A DNA stretch of 64,000 bases from assembly GCF_022846435.1 (NCBI RefSeq), contig NZ_AP025627.1, forward strand, positions 1,212,001 to 1,276,000, given 5' to 3'. Of this stretch, positions 53,289 to 62,526 are shown piece after piece (the first letter of the stretch is position 1; each line of letters begins with the position of its first letter). This DNA comes from Parageobacillus sp. KH3-4 (GTDB taxonomy: Bacteria; Bacillota; Bacilli; Bacillales; Anoxybacillaceae). The translations under genes and the position numbers were made by a program. The notes below the pieces were generated by a model. That model ran no database searches. It was not told the DNA's origin and saw only the letters and a program-made list of their open reading frames with translations.

Positions 53289-53316
53289 TATTTATGACCA
53301 TTACGTTTTATTCATG
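53289..53316 (-). promoter_or_regulatory. Possible SigE promoter of cotJABC
   Basis: On the minus strand CATAAATA (53296-53289) with TGAATA (53314-53309) 12 bases upstream resembles a SigE promoter; cotJ is SigE-dependent in B. subtilis. The spacer is short, so the match is imperfect. Confidence 0.4.
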
Positions 53317-53363
53317 CCTCCCTTTTTCAGTGAATACATGTAAGAAAAAAGGGAGGAAACAAA

Positions 53364-53762
53364 ATGTTGTTTCATCTGCTTTGCATTGTTGCCGGATTTT
53401 TGTGTGGATATCTGATGATTCATTGGATGCCGCCGGTAACCCCGTTTCATTTTGACTATTTTATTACCGAGCTTATTTTCAACCCTCTTCGCTCATTTTT
53501 GGCGATGGTTTGCTTTTTGATCGGTTTTTTGGCCAATGCGGCGGTGATTCGCACCATAATGGATGGGATTGTTTTATGGTGGCGGCGAAAGCAAGTGCGA
53601 TGGGGAGAGTGGCTAATTAGCTGCTGCGGCGCGTCGGGAAGTTTTTATTGGCTGTTTCAATGGGAAGCGAAGCTAACCGCTTTGTTTTTTATTTTCGCTT
53701 TTATTTATGGTATGATATCATTGGATTTTCATCGTTCCCGCGATTACAAACGGAATTTATAG
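53364..53762 (+). CDS. Unrecognised membrane protein, 132 residues
   Basis: Three or four hydrophobic segments (about 3-20, 41-63, 84-98, 103-118) with aromatic-rich loops. RBS AAGGGAGG before ATG 53364. It is divergent from cotJ and ends eight bases before ypbG, so it is probably in that transcript. I do not recognise the family. Confidence 0.75.
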   Translation: MLFHLLCIVAGFLCGYLMIHWMPPVTPFHFDYFITELIFNPLRSFLAMVCFLIGFLANAAVIRTIMDGIVLWWRRKQVRWGEWLISCCGASGSFYWLFQWEAKLTALFFIFAFIYGMISLDFHRSRDYKRNL

Positions 53763-53770
53763 GAGGCATT

Positions 53771-54556
53771 ATGTTGGTTTGGATCGTCGTTTTTGTTTTT
53801 CTTTGCTTATTGGCCTATATGTGGTGGGAAGCGCATCGAAACCGCGTTGTTCGCATTGAATTGGCATTTCCGCAGTTTCCAAGCAGTTTTCGGGCGTTTT
53901 CCATTTTTTTTGTTTCTGATCTTCACAGGAGGACATTGGCGGAAAAAATTGTCAAGGAAATAAAAGGGGAGGCAGATATTGTGCTAGTTGGCGGGGACCT
54001 TACGGAAAAAGGGGTGCCCCCCGCACGCGTCAAGGAAAATATCCGCCGTCTAAAAACGATTGGGCCGGTTTATTTTATTTGGGGGAATAATGATTACGAA
54101 GCGGAATATGATTTGCACTCACTTTTGCTCGAGGAAGGAGTGCATATATTGGAAAACCGCGCTGCTGTGCTACAATCCGCAAATGGGGAAAAGCTTGCGC
54201 TCATCGGGGTGGCAGACATGAGCAAACGAAAGGCGAGGTTGGAAGAAGCGCTTCAAGGAGTAGATGAGAACGCCTTCCGTATTCTCGCCTCGCATAATCC
54301 GAAAATCGTTCAGCGCCTTCGCCCCGAGCACCGCATTTCCCTTGTCGTCAGCGGACATACGCATGGAGGACAAATTCGCTTTTTATCGTTCGGGCTGTAT
54401 GAAAAAGGCGGGTTAAAAAACGTGGACGGAACGGTGGTTTACGTCAGTAACGGGTACGGGACGACGAATATTCCGCTCCGGCTCGGGGCCCCTGCGGAAA
54501 CGAATTTGATTACGATTCGTTCAGCTGAAGAAGATGGAGAAAAAATGCTTGTCTAA
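53771..54556 (+). CDS. ypbG: Metallophosphoesterase YpbG
   Basis: A 261-residue calcineurin-like phosphoesterase with an N-terminal membrane anchor (1-20). Metal motifs: FVSDLHRR (usually D-x-H), VGGDLTEKG, WGNNDYE (GNxD/E) and SGHTHGGQIR. Substrate unknown. ATG 53771 follows AGGAGG. Confidence 0.88.
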   Translation: MLVWIVVFVFLCLLAYMWWEAHRNRVVRIELAFPQFPSSFRAFSIFFVSDLHRRTLAEKIVKEIKGEADIVLVGGDLTEKGVPPARVKENIRRLKTIGPVYFIWGNNDYEAEYDLHSLLLEEGVHILENRAAVLQSANGEKLALIGVADMSKRKARLEEALQGVDENAFRILASHNPKIVQRLRPEHRISLVVSGHTHGGQIRFLSFGLYEKGGLKNVDGTVVYVSNGYGTTNIPLRLGAPAETNLITIRSAEEDGEKMLV

Positions 54557-54662
54557 ATGGCTGCAAACGATGTAAACTCATTAATAATAACAAACGAACC
54601 ATTTGCGAATTATTTCATACAATAACCGTAAGAGATGGCTGTGTAGGTAAGGAGGGGTGTTG

Positions 54663-55253
54663 ATGCGTCTTGAGCGCTTAACCCATAATAAAATTAAAAT
54701 TTTCCTTACGTTTGACGATTTAATGGATCGAGGTTTAACGAAAGAGGATTTATGGAAAGATACATTTAAAGTTCATCAATTGTTTCGTGACATGATTGAG
54801 GAGGCAAGCGAGGAACTCGGCTTTGAAGTAAACGGGTCGATCGCGGTGGAAGTATACTCTTTACCGGCACAGGGAATGGTTGTTATCGTAACAAGTGAGG
54901 GCGAATATGACGATACGGAGGAAGAGTTCGCAGACGATTATATTGAAATGCAAGTAACGCTCGATGAGAGCGATGACATATTTTATGAATTTCAGACGTT
55001 CGAAGATGTCATTCAGCTTGCTCATCGTCTTTACGCGATCGGTTGCTTGGACGGAACTCTCTACTCCTATCAAAACCGCTTTTACTTGCACGTCGCTGAA
55101 GAACCGCCGATTCCGCTCGATAATTTTGTCGCTTTGTTGGCGGAATTTGCCAGCCCTTCCACGATAACGATACATCGTGTGCAAGAATATGGAAAAAAAC
55201 TAATCGAACATCGCGCAATTGAACAACTTGTTCGCTATTTTCCAGCTTCTTAA
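54663..55253 (+). CDS. mecB: Adaptor protein MecB (YpbH), MecA paralogue
   Basis: A 196-residue MecA-family adaptor that hands substrates to the ClpC protease; in B. subtilis YpbH is the second such adaptor. The N-terminal substrate-binding part (MRLERLTHNKIKIFLTFDDL), an acidic linker and the C-terminal ClpC-binding domain are present. ATG 54663 follows AGGAGG; TTG 54660 and GTG 54657 are in frame. Confidence 0.92.
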   Translation: MRLERLTHNKIKIFLTFDDLMDRGLTKEDLWKDTFKVHQLFRDMIEEASEELGFEVNGSIAVEVYSLPAQGMVVIVTSEGEYDDTEEEFADDYIEMQVTLDESDDIFYEFQTFEDVIQLAHRLYAIGCLDGTLYSYQNRFYLHVAEEPPIPLDNFVALLAEFASPSTITIHRVQEYGKKLIEHRAIEQLVRYFPAS

Positions 55254-55259
55254 CGTTTC

Positions 55260-55298
55260 GTCAGACTCCGTCATGTGGACAAGGGGTCTGACTTTTTA
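55260..55298 (+). terminator. Terminator of mecB
   Basis: Stem GTCAGAC-CC / GG-GTCTGAC (55260-55269 with 55283-55292) followed by TTTTTATTTTT. Confidence 0.85.
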
Positions 55299-55416
55299 TT
55301 TTTCTCTTTTCGTCCCTAGACTACAAGGAAAACAAATATACAATAAGGAAAAAACTGTTTTTCATATAAAAACAATGTAAATATCCATAAATCGCTTGGC
55401 ATTTTATTTTTTTCCT

Positions 55417-55444
55417 TTGCATAAATGAAAAGAAGGTGTATACT
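55417..55444 (+). promoter_or_regulatory. Promoter of gudB
   Basis: TTGCAT (55417-55422), 16-base spacer, TATACT (55439-55444), about 60 bases before the start. Confidence 0.6.
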
Positions 55445-55506
55445 ATGACATGAAGAAAGGTGACGATATCAACATTAACCATAGCGAGCTTATAGGAGGT
55501 TTACGT

Positions 55507-56793
55507 ATGGTAGCCGACAAGCATACCAACGAAGAAAATCTGGAAGAAAAAGAAGAAAAATATGATGTATTAACGGCGACGCAAATCGTTATACATAGAG
55601 CATTGGAAAAGCTTGGATACCCAGAAGAAGTATATGAGCTGCTCAAAGAGCCGATTCGCATGTTGACAGTAAGAATTCCTGTGCGTATGGACGACGGTAC
55701 TGTAAAAATTTTTACCGGCTACCGTGCCCAGCATAATGATGCCGTTGGTCCAACGAAGGGAGGCGTCCGCTTCCATCCAAACGTGACAGAACGCGAGGTG
55801 AAAGCGTTATCTATTTGGATGAGCCTGAAATGCGGAATTGTCGATTTGCCATATGGCGGGGGAAAAGGCGGAATCGTCTGTGATCCGCGCACGATGTCAT
55901 TCCGCGAATTAGAACGGCTGAGCCGCGGCTATGTCCGCGCGATCAGCCAGATTGTCGGTCCGACGAAAGACATTCCCGCGCCAGATGTCTTTACGAACTC
56001 GCAAATTATGGCGTGGATGATGGACGAATATAGCCGCATTGACGAGTTTAATTCACCTGGATTCATTACAGGAAAGCCGTTGGTGCTAGGTGGATCGCAT
56101 GGCCGTGAAACCGCGACGGCAAAAGGGGTTACCATTTGCATCCGCGAAGCAGCGAAAAAACGCGGAATCGATTTGAAAGGTGCCCGTGTGGTCATCCAAG
56201 GATTTGGAAACGCAGGAAGCTTTTTGGCCAAATTTATGCACGATGCTGGCGCGAAAGTCATCGGCATTTCCGACGTATACGGGGCGCTTTACGATCCAAA
56301 CGGTTTAGATATCGACTATTTGTTAGAGCGTCGGGACAGCTTTGGCACAGTGACGAAATTGTTTAAAAACACGATTACAAATAAAGAATTGCTAGAGCTC
56401 GATTGCGATATTTTAGTGCCGGCGGCGATTGAAAATCAAATTACGAAAGAAAATGCGCCAAATATTAAAGCGAGCATTGTCGTGGAAGCGGCAAACGGCC
56501 CAACAACGCTAGAAGCGACGGAAATTTTAACGAAGCGTGGCATTTTGCTTGTTCCGGACGTATTAGCGAGCGCTGGCGGTGTGACTGTGTCATATTTTGA
56601 ATGGGTGCAAAACAACCAAGGATATTATTGGACGGAGGAAGAAGTGGAAGAACGTCTGGAAAAAGTAATGGTCAAAGCGTTTAATAACGTGTATGAAATG
56701 GCGCAAACACGTCGCGTTGACATGAGGCTGGCTGCTTATATGGTCGGCGTTCGCAAAATGGCAGAAGCGTGCCGTTTCCGCGGCTGGGTATAA
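55507..56793 (+). CDS. gudB: NAD-dependent glutamate dehydrogenase
   Basis: The 428-residue enzyme deaminates glutamate to 2-oxoglutarate and ammonia. Substrate pocket motifs GPTKGGVRFHPNV and LPYGGGKGGI (catalytic Lys) and the NAD fold VVIQGFGNAGSFLAKFM are present. Position between mecB and ypdA matches B. subtilis gudB. ATG 55507 follows ATAGGAGG; an in-frame start at 55450 lies upstream of that site. Confidence 0.94.
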   Translation: MVADKHTNEENLEEKEEKYDVLTATQIVIHRALEKLGYPEEVYELLKEPIRMLTVRIPVRMDDGTVKIFTGYRAQHNDAVGPTKGGVRFHPNVTEREVKALSIWMSLKCGIVDLPYGGGKGGIVCDPRTMSFRELERLSRGYVRAISQIVGPTKDIPAPDVFTNSQIMAWMMDEYSRIDEFNSPGFITGKPLVLGGSHGRETATAKGVTICIREAAKKRGIDLKGARVVIQGFGNAGSFLAKFMHDAGAKVIGISDVYGALYDPNGLDIDYLLERRDSFGTVTKLFKNTITNKELLELDCDILVPAAIENQITKENAPNIKASIVVEAANGPTTLEATEILTKRGILLVPDVLASAGGVTVSYFEWVQNNQGYYWTEEEVEERLEKVMVKAFNNVYEMAQTRRVDMRLAAYMVGVRKMAEACRFRGWV

Positions 56794-56822
56794 AGAGAAA
56801 GCAAACATATTTACAACATGCC

Positions 56823-56856
56823 AAAAAATCCCCTATCATATGATAGGGGATTTTTT
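56823..56856. terminator. Terminator after gudB
   Basis: A nearly perfect palindrome AAAAAATCCCCTATCA (56823-56838) / TGATAGGGGATTTTTT (56841-56856). Confidence 0.92.
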
Positions 56857-56882
56857 GAATTGGCTAAGGAGTGAACCGTGCA

Positions 56883-57863
56883 ATGAAAGAAGAAAAGATC
56901 ATTATTGTTGGCGGCGGTCCTTGCGGGCTTGCTGCAGCCATTGCTTTGCAAGACGTCGGTTATCGTCCGTTAGTAATAGAGAAAGGAAATATCGTTAATT
57001 CGATTTATCATTTTCCGACTCATCAAACGTTTTTTAGCACAAGCGATCGCCTTGAAATTGGCGGAGTTCCGTTTATTACGGAGAATCGGAAACCAAAGCG
57101 AAATCAGGCGCTCGCTTATTACCGAGAAGTCGTCACGAGAAAACAAGTGCGTGTGCAAACGTTTGAGAAAGTGGAACAAGTGGAAAAGCAAGATGACGGA
57201 ACATTTCTCGTGCAGACGACAAAAGGACGATACCGCGCCGAATACGTTATTGTGGCCACCGGCTATTATGACAACCCGAATTATATGAACATACCGGGGG
57301 AAAATTTGCCGAAAGTAACGCACTATTTTAAAGAAGCGCATCCGTATTACAATACCGATTGCGTCGTCATCGGCGGAAAAAATTCCAGCGTGGACGCGGC
57401 GCTAGAACTCGTCAAGGCGGGCGCGCGCGTCACGGTATTGTATCGGGGAAGCGGATATTCGCCAAGCATCAAGCCTTGGATTTTACCGGAATTTGATTCT
57501 CTCGTTCGCAAAGGAATTATTAAAATGGAGTTTAACGCCCATGTAAAAGAGATTACGGAGGATGCCGTCATTTACGAAGTGGGAGGCGAACGCAAAAAAA
57601 TCAAAAACGATTTTGTGTTCGCTATGACTGGATACCATCCTGACCACGAATTTTTAAAAAAGATGGGAGTTGGGGTCGATCCGGAAACAGGCCGGCCGCT
57701 TTATGATCCGGAGACGATGGAAACGAATGTGCGCGGCATTTTTATCGCGGGCGTCATTGCGGCAGGAAATGACGCGAATGAAATTTTTATTGAAAACGGG
57801 CGCTTTCATGGCGGGCAAATTGCCGCTTGCATCGCAAAACGAGAAAAGGAGAAATCACAATAA
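56883..57863 (+). CDS. ypdA: Bacillithiol disulfide reductase YpdA (Bdr)
   Basis: A 326-residue thioredoxin-reductase-like flavoprotein. FAD site GGGPCGLAAAIAL at the start, ATGYYDNPNY, and the NADPH site VVIGGKNSSVDAALEL. YpdA reduces oxidised bacillithiol in staphylococci and bacilli; the cysteine in GPCG (C14 region) is the one proposed as redox-active. ATG 56883 matches the known N-terminus; GTG 56871 is an alternative start. Confidence 0.93.
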   Translation: MKEEKIIIVGGGPCGLAAAIALQDVGYRPLVIEKGNIVNSIYHFPTHQTFFSTSDRLEIGGVPFITENRKPKRNQALAYYREVVTRKQVRVQTFEKVEQVEKQDDGTFLVQTTKGRYRAEYVIVATGYYDNPNYMNIPGENLPKVTHYFKEAHPYYNTDCVVIGGKNSSVDAALELVKAGARVTVLYRGSGYSPSIKPWILPEFDSLVRKGIIKMEFNAHVKEITEDAVIYEVGGERKKIKNDFVFAMTGYHPDHEFLKKMGVGVDPETGRPLYDPETMETNVRGIFIAGVIAAGNDANEIFIENGRFHGGQIAACIAKREKEKSQ

Positions 57864-57866
57864 CAG

Positions 57867-57892
57867 AAGGGGGTTTTTCCGCCTCCTTTTTT
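57867..57892 (+). terminator. Terminator of ypdA
   Basis: Stem AAGGGGG (57867-57873) / CCTCCTT with one G-T pair, then a T run. Confidence 0.65.
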
Positions 57893-57949
57893 ATTATTTC
57901 ATGAACATTTCTTGTTCGTGGATCGTTTATTTATCCGCAACGATGATGT

Positions 57950-57977
57950 TTGTATCGTCATTCATTTATGCTATGAT
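57950..57977 (+). promoter_or_regulatory. Promoter of the asparaginase gene
   Basis: TTGTAT (57950-57955), 16-base spacer, TATGAT (57972-57977), about 22 bases before the start. Confidence 0.5.
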
Positions 57978-57998
57978 GTTTCCAAAGAGGTGACATGA

Positions 57999-58964
57999 AT
58001 GAAAAAAGTAGCACTAATTACTACCGGTGGGACAATAGCAAGCAAAAAGACAGAAGAAGGTAAATATGTTTCAGGTGAAATGACAGGAGAAGAATTAGCG
58101 CAAATTTGCAATTTGCCTGATGATATTAAAATAGAAATACACTCTTTATTTCAATTGCCAAGTATGCATATGACATTTGAACACTTATTAATCCTGAAAA
58201 ATAAAATTGAGGAGATTTATCAAGATAAAACGATCGATGGTATAGTCATTACCCATGGAACCGATACCATGGAGGAAACAGCCTATTTTTTAGACTTAAC
58301 CATTTCAGATGAGCGCCCAATTGTTTTAACGGGTTCTCAGCGTTCCCCAGAGCAACAAGGAAGTGATGCATATACAAATATTCGCCATGCCGTTTATACG
58401 GCTTGTCATGACGATTTAAGAGGCGTTGGCACAGTTGTCGTGTTTAATGAACGCATATTTGTAGCTAGACATGTTAAAAAAGTACATGCTTCTAATTTGC
58501 AGGGATTTGCTGTTTTTGGATACGGATATTTAGGTATTATCGATAATGATAAAGTATACGTATATCAAAAACCAATTAGAAGAGAAGTATACAAAATAAA
58601 AAATGAAATACCTGAAGTAGATATTATCAAATGCTATTTAGACGCCGATGATAAATTTATAAAAGCAGCGATTCATGCTAATGTAAAAGGGATTGTTTTA
58701 GAGGGGGTAGGCCGAGGACAAGTATCGCCAAAAATGATGGATGCAGTAAAAGAAGCCGTATCCAAAGGAATAAAAGTTGTAATTACTACGAGTGCAGAAG
58801 AAGGTGAGGTATATACTACTTATGATTATTTAGGCAGTGCTTATGATCTTGTCAAAAATGGGGTTATTTTAGGGAAAGATTTAGATAGCAAAAAAGCAAG
58901 AATAAAATTAGCCATATTACTTTCTGCTAATGAAGATAGTTTAGAACAAAAATTTTCTATATGA
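57999..58964 (+). CDS. ansA: L-asparaginase (type I, AnsA-like), AT-rich
   Basis: A 321-residue cytoplasmic asparaginase that hydrolyses asparagine to aspartate and ammonia. Both catalytic threonine motifs are intact: TTGGTIAS (residues 8-15) and THGTDTMEET near 86-95, with TGSQRSP after. Its DNA uses A/T third positions far more than its neighbours, which suggests recent transfer. It lies beside the remnant of a different asparaginase on the opposite strand. RBS AGAGGTG before ATG 57999. No terminator is obvious downstream. Confidence 0.95.
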   Translation: MKKVALITTGGTIASKKTEEGKYVSGEMTGEELAQICNLPDDIKIEIHSLFQLPSMHMTFEHLLILKNKIEEIYQDKTIDGIVITHGTDTMEETAYFLDLTISDERPIVLTGSQRSPEQQGSDAYTNIRHAVYTACHDDLRGVGTVVVFNERIFVARHVKKVHASNLQGFAVFGYGYLGIIDNDKVYVYQKPIRREVYKIKNEIPEVDIIKCYLDADDKFIKAAIHANVKGIVLEGVGRGQVSPKMMDAVKEAVSKGIKVVITTSAEEGEVYTTYDYLGSAYDLVKNGVILGKDLDSKKARIKLAILLSANEDSLEQKFSI

Positions 58965-59012
58965 TGCCAATATTCTTGGCGCGTGTCATCATGCCGTTAT
59001 TCCATCATTGTC

Positions 59013-59377
59013 CTATGCCCCATCGGCGCCGATTTCCATCGCTCCTGTAATGACAATGGGTATGTCCGTTCACACGTTTAAATTTAAAAAAATATGCTGT
59101 TTCTTCCAATGTATCCGTTCCATGCGTAACAACAGAGTCCTTCCATTGTTCATTTGCGGTTGTTTCTTCGATTCGCTTGCGCAATTGCAGCATTTCCCGC
59201 GATGTCATATGCGGCGACGGCAAGTGGAGCAGTTCTTCGACGTAAACGTCGGCAATGCTCGCTAACGGCGGGGGCGCATCATGAAAACGGATGCGCTTTG
59301 TCAGAAGGAACGGCACCTGTTTTTCGTCTTCTTTCATCGAATGGTGTAGCCTGTATGAATAATAGGAATTTTTTCAT
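59013..59377 (-). pseudogene. Remnant of a second, native-like asparaginase gene
   Basis: Minus strand, with a good RBS AGGAG before ATG 59377/59380. MKKIPIIHTGYTI is followed by a one-base loss; the next frame gives MKEDEKQVPF, DVYVEELLHLPSPHMTSREM, and THGTDTLEETAYFFKF. A second shift then gives PIVITGAMEIGADGA before a stop. Only about the first 120 of about 320 residues remain; the catalytic Thr motif TGGTIA reads TGYTI. The C-terminal two-thirds is gone, ending near the AT-rich ansA. Confidence 0.85.
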
Positions 59378-59487
59378 CATCCTTTCTCCTCCGAAAAAGT
59401 TTTGTTATGATGAGATATTGGAAGATCATTTTCAAATGCCACATTCTCATGTTACCATAGAGAAAACGAATGGAAACGGGGAGTCGT

Positions 59488-60165
59488 ATGTTAACGTTAA
59501 TCTCTGCTGGCATTGCCCCAGGCATCGCGCTGCTTAGTTATTTTTATTTAAAAGATGAATATGAAACAGAACCGCTTTCCATTGTGTTGCGGACGTTTCT
59601 TGTTGGCGCGCTTCTTGTATTTCCCATCATGTTTATTCAATATGTATTTCATGCGGAAGGAATGGCAACATCTGCGGTAACTCGCGCCTTTTTTTTGTCC
59701 GGATTGTTAGAAGAGTTTGTGAAATGGTTTATCCTCTATTTTTCTATTTATGATCATCATGAGTTTGATGAGCCGTATGATGGCATCGTCTATAGCGCGA
59801 GCGTGTCGCTCGGTTTTGCAACATTGGAAAATATTTTATATTTACTGGCAAATGGTGTGGAATTTGCCATAACAAGAGCGTTTTTGCCTGTTTCAAGCCA
59901 TGCTTTGTTCGCGGTAATTATGGGCTTTTATTTAGGGAAAGCAAAATTTGCGATGAAGAAGCAGCGCTACTTATTTCTTTCGTTTTTCCTTCCCTTTCTG
60001 TTGCACGGGACATATGATTTTATTTTGCTAACACAAGAAAAATGGGGCTACTACATGGTTCCGTTCATGCTGTTGTTATGGTGGTTCGCGCTTCGAAAAG
60101 TAAAGCAGGCGAAAGGATTGCATGAACACGAAGGAATCTCTCCAGCAAAAAGCCAAGCGCAATAA
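59488..60165 (+). CDS. prsW: Site-1 protease PrsW
   Basis: A 225-residue membrane protease with seven or so hydrophobic segments and the Glu-Glu motif LLEEFVKWF near residue 75, plus FATLENILY and [12 protein letters not shown] with further conserved Glu/His. In B. subtilis it starts cleavage of anti-sigma RsiW, activating SigW under envelope stress. ATG 59488 follows GGGGAG; the in-frame upstream ATG at 59470 lacks a ribosome site. Confidence 0.92.
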   Translation: MLTLISAGIAPGIALLSYFYLKDEYETEPLSIVLRTFLVGALLVFPIMFIQYVFHAEGMATSAVTRAFFLSGLLEEFVKWFILYFSIYDHHEFDEPYDGIVYSASVSLGFATLENILYLLANGVEFAITRAFLPVSSHALFAVIMGFYLGKAKFAMKKQRYLFLSFFLPFLLHGTYDFILLTQEKWGYYMVPFMLLLWWFALRKVKQAKGLHEHEGISPAKSQAQ

Positions 60166-60179
60166 GCTTGGCTTTTTGC
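60147..60179 (+). terminator. Terminator after prsW
   Basis: Stem AAAAAGCCAAGC (60147-60158) / GCTTGGCTTTTT (60166-60177), overlapping the prsW stop. Confidence 0.9.
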
Positions 60180-60254
60180 TTTTTTTTGTATAAAAAGGGA
60201 ATTTGGAAGGAAAATAGGGGTAAAACGATAGAAGCAATGCGGGAGGTTTCGCAT

Positions 60255-61070
60255 ATGGTTAGGAAGATGCAACGGAATTTATCGTTTATCGTATTGGCTG
60301 TTTGTTTAGTAATCTGCGGAAAGCCAGCCGAAGAAGTAAAAGCATTTTCAAATCAAGTCATTCAACGCGGGGCGGTTGGAGACGATGTCATCGAATTACA
60401 GGCACGATTGCAGTATATCGGGTTTTACAACGGAAAAATTGACGGCGTGTTTGGCTGGAGGACATATTGGGCGGTGCGCAACTTTCAATATGAATACGGG
60501 CTTCCAGTAGACGGGCTTGTCGGCGAAAGCACAAAAGCGAAGCTAGTCAAGGCATCGAAATATTATGAGCAATTTGTGAAGGAACAAATTCGCAAAGGCA
60601 ATTCGTTTACCCATTACGGTGGCGTGCCGTTAAGCCAGCAAGTCAAAGGAAATAAAGGGGGAGGTGCGGCAAACAGGGCGGCGGGAACGACAGCGTCCAA
60701 TGTACCGAAAGGGTTTTCGCAAAATGATATTCAATTGATGGCAAACGCCGTGTATGGAGAAGCGCGGGGAGAGCCTTATATCGGCCAAGTGGCTGTCGCA
60801 GCGGTCATTTTAAACCGCTTGGAGCATCCATCGTTTCCAGATACGATAGCGGGCGTTATTTTCCAGCCTGGGGCGTTTACTGCGGTAGCCGATGGGCAAA
60901 TTTGGCTGACGCCGAATGAAACGGCGAAAAAAGCCGTGCTTGATGCAATTAACGGCTGGGATCCTACCGGCGGTGCCATTTATTATTTCAACCCGGAAAC
61001 AGCAACAAACGCATGGATTTGGAGTCGTCCGCAAATTAAACAGATCGGAAAACATATTTTTTGTAAATAG
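60255..61070 (+). CDS. sleB: Spore cortex-lytic enzyme SleB
   Basis: The 271-residue lytic transglycosylase degrades cortex at germination. Order: signal peptide (about 1-32), peptidoglycan-binding repeat domain (about 36-95; GAVGDDVIELQARLQYIGFYNG), a Gly-rich linker, and the SleB hydrolase domain (about 152-271) with catalytic Glu in VYGEARGEP (near E169). GGGAGG precedes ATG 60255. It is co-transcribed with ypeB 18 bases downstream; a SigG promoter is expected, but none was convincing. Confidence 0.95.
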   Translation: MVRKMQRNLSFIVLAVCLVICGKPAEEVKAFSNQVIQRGAVGDDVIELQARLQYIGFYNGKIDGVFGWRTYWAVRNFQYEYGLPVDGLVGESTKAKLVKASKYYEQFVKEQIRKGNSFTHYGGVPLSQQVKGNKGGGAANRAAGTTASNVPKGFSQNDIQLMANAVYGEARGEPYIGQVAVAAVILNRLEHPSFPDTIAGVIFQPGAFTAVADGQIWLTPNETAKKAVLDAINGWDPTGGAIYYFNPETATNAWIWSRPQIKQIGKHIFCK

Positions 61071-61088
61071 TGCAGGAGGTGAACAGAA

Positions 61089-62432
61089 ATGATACGAAAT
61101 GTATTAATCGGAGTGCTGTTGCTTGGTATCGCTGGAACAGCATATTGGGGGTATCGAGAACATCAAGAGAAAAACGCGGTATTAATTCATGCTGAAAACA
61201 ACTACCAGCGCGCTTTCCATGACTTAACGTACCAAATGGATTTATTGCATGATAAAATCGGCACCACGCTTGCGATGAATTCCCGAACATCGCTTTCTCC
61301 GGCGTTGGCGGAAGTATGGCGAATCGCCTCAGAGGCCCATTCGGATGTCGGGCAATTGCCGCTTTCATTACTACCGTTTAACAAAACGCAAGAGTTTCTC
61401 GCCAAAATAGGAGAGTTCAGCTATCGAACCGCAGTCCGCGATTTAGAGAAAGAACCGCTTACGAAGGAAGAATATCGCACGTTGCAAGCACTTTATAAAA
61501 ACGCGGCGAACATCCAACAAGAACTTCGCAATGTTCAACATTTGGTCTTAAAAAACAACTTGCGCTGGATGGATGTCGAATTAGCGCTTGCCACAAACGA
61601 CAGCCCGGGCGATAACATCATTATTGACGGATTTAAAGCGGTAGAGAAAAACGTTGATTCGTTTTCCAAGTCAGCGGAATTTGGCCCAGCATTTGTTGGC
61701 TTGGAGAAGAAAGAAAAAGGTTTTGTCCGCGCTATAGGGAAGCCGATTTCCAAAACAGAAGCGAAAAGAATCGCCCGTTCTTTTCTTGAACTAAAAGGAA
61801 CGGAAAGCATAAAAGTCACTGCAAGCGGAAAAGGGGCGGATGAGCGATTTTACAGTTTGACGATCCGCGATCCAAAGGCGAAGAGCGATATTTATATGGA
61901 CATTACAGAAAAAGGAGGTTATCCGATTTGGTTAATCAATAGCCGTCCAATCAAAAAGCAAACGATCAGTTTGCATGAAGCGGCAAATAGAGGAATGAAA
62001 TTTTTGCGGAAGCACAAGTTTAAAAACTTGGAGCTATATGACAGCGCCCAATATGATAACATCGCTTTATTGACGTTTGTGACGAATGAAAATGGAATCC
62101 GCATTTATCCGGAAACCATTAAAATGAAAGTGGCTCTCGATGATGGAACGATCGTCGGTTTTTCCGCACGCGATTATTTATCTTCCTCCATTCAGCGTCC
62201 GCTTCCGAAACCAACATTGACGGCGGAGCAGGCAAAGAAAAAAGTAAACCCAAATTTAAAAGTGATGGAACAGCGCCAAGCAGTGATCACAAACGATATG
62301 AACAAGCAAGTGCTCTGCTATGAATTTTTAGGGACGCTTGGGGAAGACACATATCAAATTTTTATTAACGCGAATACGGGAATGGAGGAAAACGTGGAAA
62401 AGCTGCAAAGCGTGGAACAAAATTATAGTTAA
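61089..62432 (+). CDS. ypeB: Germination protein YpeB
   Basis: A 447-residue protein with an N-terminal membrane span (3-20), a helical region and three PepSY-like repeats toward the C-terminus (ISKTEAKRIARSFLELKG, ISLHEAANRGMKFLRKH, LTAEQAKKKVNPNL). YpeB is required for SleB stability and localisation in the spore. RBS CAGGAGGTG before ATG 61089. The two genes form the classic sleB-ypeB pair. Confidence 0.95.
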   Translation: MIRNVLIGVLLLGIAGTAYWGYREHQEKNAVLIHAENNYQRAFHDLTYQMDLLHDKIGTTLAMNSRTSLSPALAEVWRIASEAHSDVGQLPLSLLPFNKTQEFLAKIGEFSYRTAVRDLEKEPLTKEEYRTLQALYKNAANIQQELRNVQHLVLKNNLRWMDVELALATNDSPGDNIIIDGFKAVEKNVDSFSKSAEFGPAFVGLEKKEKGFVRAIGKPISKTEAKRIARSFLELKGTESIKVTASGKGADERFYSLTIRDPKAKSDIYMDITEKGGYPIWLINSRPIKKQTISLHEAANRGMKFLRKHKFKNLELYDSAQYDNIALLTFVTNENGIRIYPETIKMKVALDDGTIVGFSARDYLSSSIQRPLPKPTLTAEQAKKKVNPNLKVMEQRQAVITNDMNKQVLCYEFLGTLGEDTYQIFINANTGMEENVEKLQSVEQNYS

Positions 62433-62456
62433 AGAATGCGCTGTGAAATTCGCTTC

Positions 62457-62487
62457 AGGAAAAGCTTGATGTAGGCTTTTCCTTTTT
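62457..62487 (+). terminator. Terminator of sleB-ypeB
   Basis: Stem AGGAAAAGC (62457-62465) / GCTTTTCCT (62475-62483) with T tail. Confidence 0.85.
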
Positions 62488-62526
62488 GTTTTAATAAAAA
62501 TGAGAAGAAAATGAGAGGGAGAGCCG

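Noticed and set aside
59005-59337. Minus-strand 110-codon ORF as a functional small asparaginase-like gene
   Set aside because: It lacks the first catalytic motif in frame, loses homology after a frameshift and covers only a third of the family; it is part of a pseudogene.
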